From NCBI RefSeq assembly GCF_000744815.1, contig NZ_JQMQ01000005.1, positions 4,224,055 through 4,288,054 of the forward strand: a stretch of 64,000 nucleotides of DNA, written 5' to 3'. Below the pieces are notes generated by a model. It saw nothing but the letters and a program-made list of their open reading frames with translations. It made no database searches and had not been told where the DNA came from. Below, in pieces: positions 63,915 through 64,000 of this stretch (within the stretch, counting starts at the first letter, position 1; the number at the start of each line of letters is the position of its first letter). A program made the position numbers and the translations under genes. This DNA is from Phaeacidiphilus oryzae TH49 (lineage in GTDB: Bacteria; Actinomycetota; Actinomycetes; Streptomycetales; Streptomycetaceae).

Positions 63915-63995
63915 TCCGCCCACCCGTAACGGAACCGGACTTTCCTCCGGCCCGCTGGGCTAGCGGACCGACCACCTCGTCAGGAGAACAGACTT

Positions 63996-64000
63996 ATGCC
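63996..64000 (+). CDS. rpsK: Start of 30S ribosomal protein S11, cut by window end
   Basis: Only ATGCC is present, with CAGGAGAA about eight bases upstream. S11 follows S13 in nearly all actinobacteria, which is the basis of the call. Confidence 0.7.

Overview
The window is a very GC-rich (roughly 70% by eye) actinobacterial chromosome segment. The gene order tRNA-Thr, tRNA-Met, rpmG, two MaoC dehydratase genes, murB, an adenosine deaminase-family gene, aspC, tRNA-Trp, secE, nusG, rplK, rplA, a lipoprotein gene, rplJ, rplL, rpoB, rpoC, followed by rpsL-rpsG-fusA-tuf and the S10/spc operons, is that of Streptomyces and close relatives (Kitasatospora, Streptacidiphilus). Other signs agree: a TTG start for rpoB, many GTG starts, a NusG with a long acidic N-terminus, and near-universal G/C third codon positions. 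The exact genus cannot be fixed from the sequence.

Layout. 1-6000: 3' part of proS, a membrane-anchored metallophosphoesterase, a relic of an amidase, a GNAT acetyltransferase, an NAD(P)-binding protein and an amidohydrolase with a degenerate active site. 6100-11640: three tRNAs, rpmG, the two MaoC proteins, murB, the deaminase and aspC. 11700-26900: transcription and translation core (secE, nusG, rplKA, rplJL, rpoBC) with an unknown internally duplicated protein and a lipoprotein interspersed. 26900-33900: accessory genes (SMR efflux pump with TetR regulator, DUF2786 protein, pseudouridine synthase, sirtuin, DUF2637 and DUF1707 membrane proteins). 34000-38800: str operon (rpsL, rpsG, fusA, tuf). 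39000-48700: a dTDP-rhamnose and surface-glycan locus (rfbC, rfbA, rfbB, rfbD, a GT-C-like membrane protein, a flippase, two GT2 glycosyltransferases, a DUF2304 protein, a methyltransferase) inserted between tuf and rpsJ. 49370-64000: S10 operon, spc operon, secY-adk-map, infA-rpmJ-rpsM and the first codons of rpsK.

How the genes work together. Most of the window is growth machinery: RNA polymerase beta and beta', elongation factors EF-G and EF-Tu, about thirty ribosomal proteins, initiation factor 1, the SecY/SecE channel, adenylate kinase and methionine aminopeptidase. The rfb genes make dTDP-L-rhamnose from glucose-1-phosphate; their overlapping neighbours look like the machinery that adds sugars to a lipid carrier and flips it.

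Most notable: RpoB carries Asn at the position equal to E. coli Ser531, plus Thr at the Asn518 position, which predicts natural rifamycin resistance. The rpsL and rpsJ leaders share a near-identical 26-bp hairpin element. A family of palindromic elements built on one 21-bp word occurs at three intergenic sites, one with perfect 46-bp arms and one next to an 88-bp tandem array. Short tandem duplications sit on or beside several stop codons. An extended stem lies just upstream of rpsH (S8). No phage, insertion sequence or CRISPR array was found, and I see no clearly new multi-gene system; the best novelty candidates are the glycan locus, the duplicated protein beside nusG and the RNA/DNA elements listed as findings.
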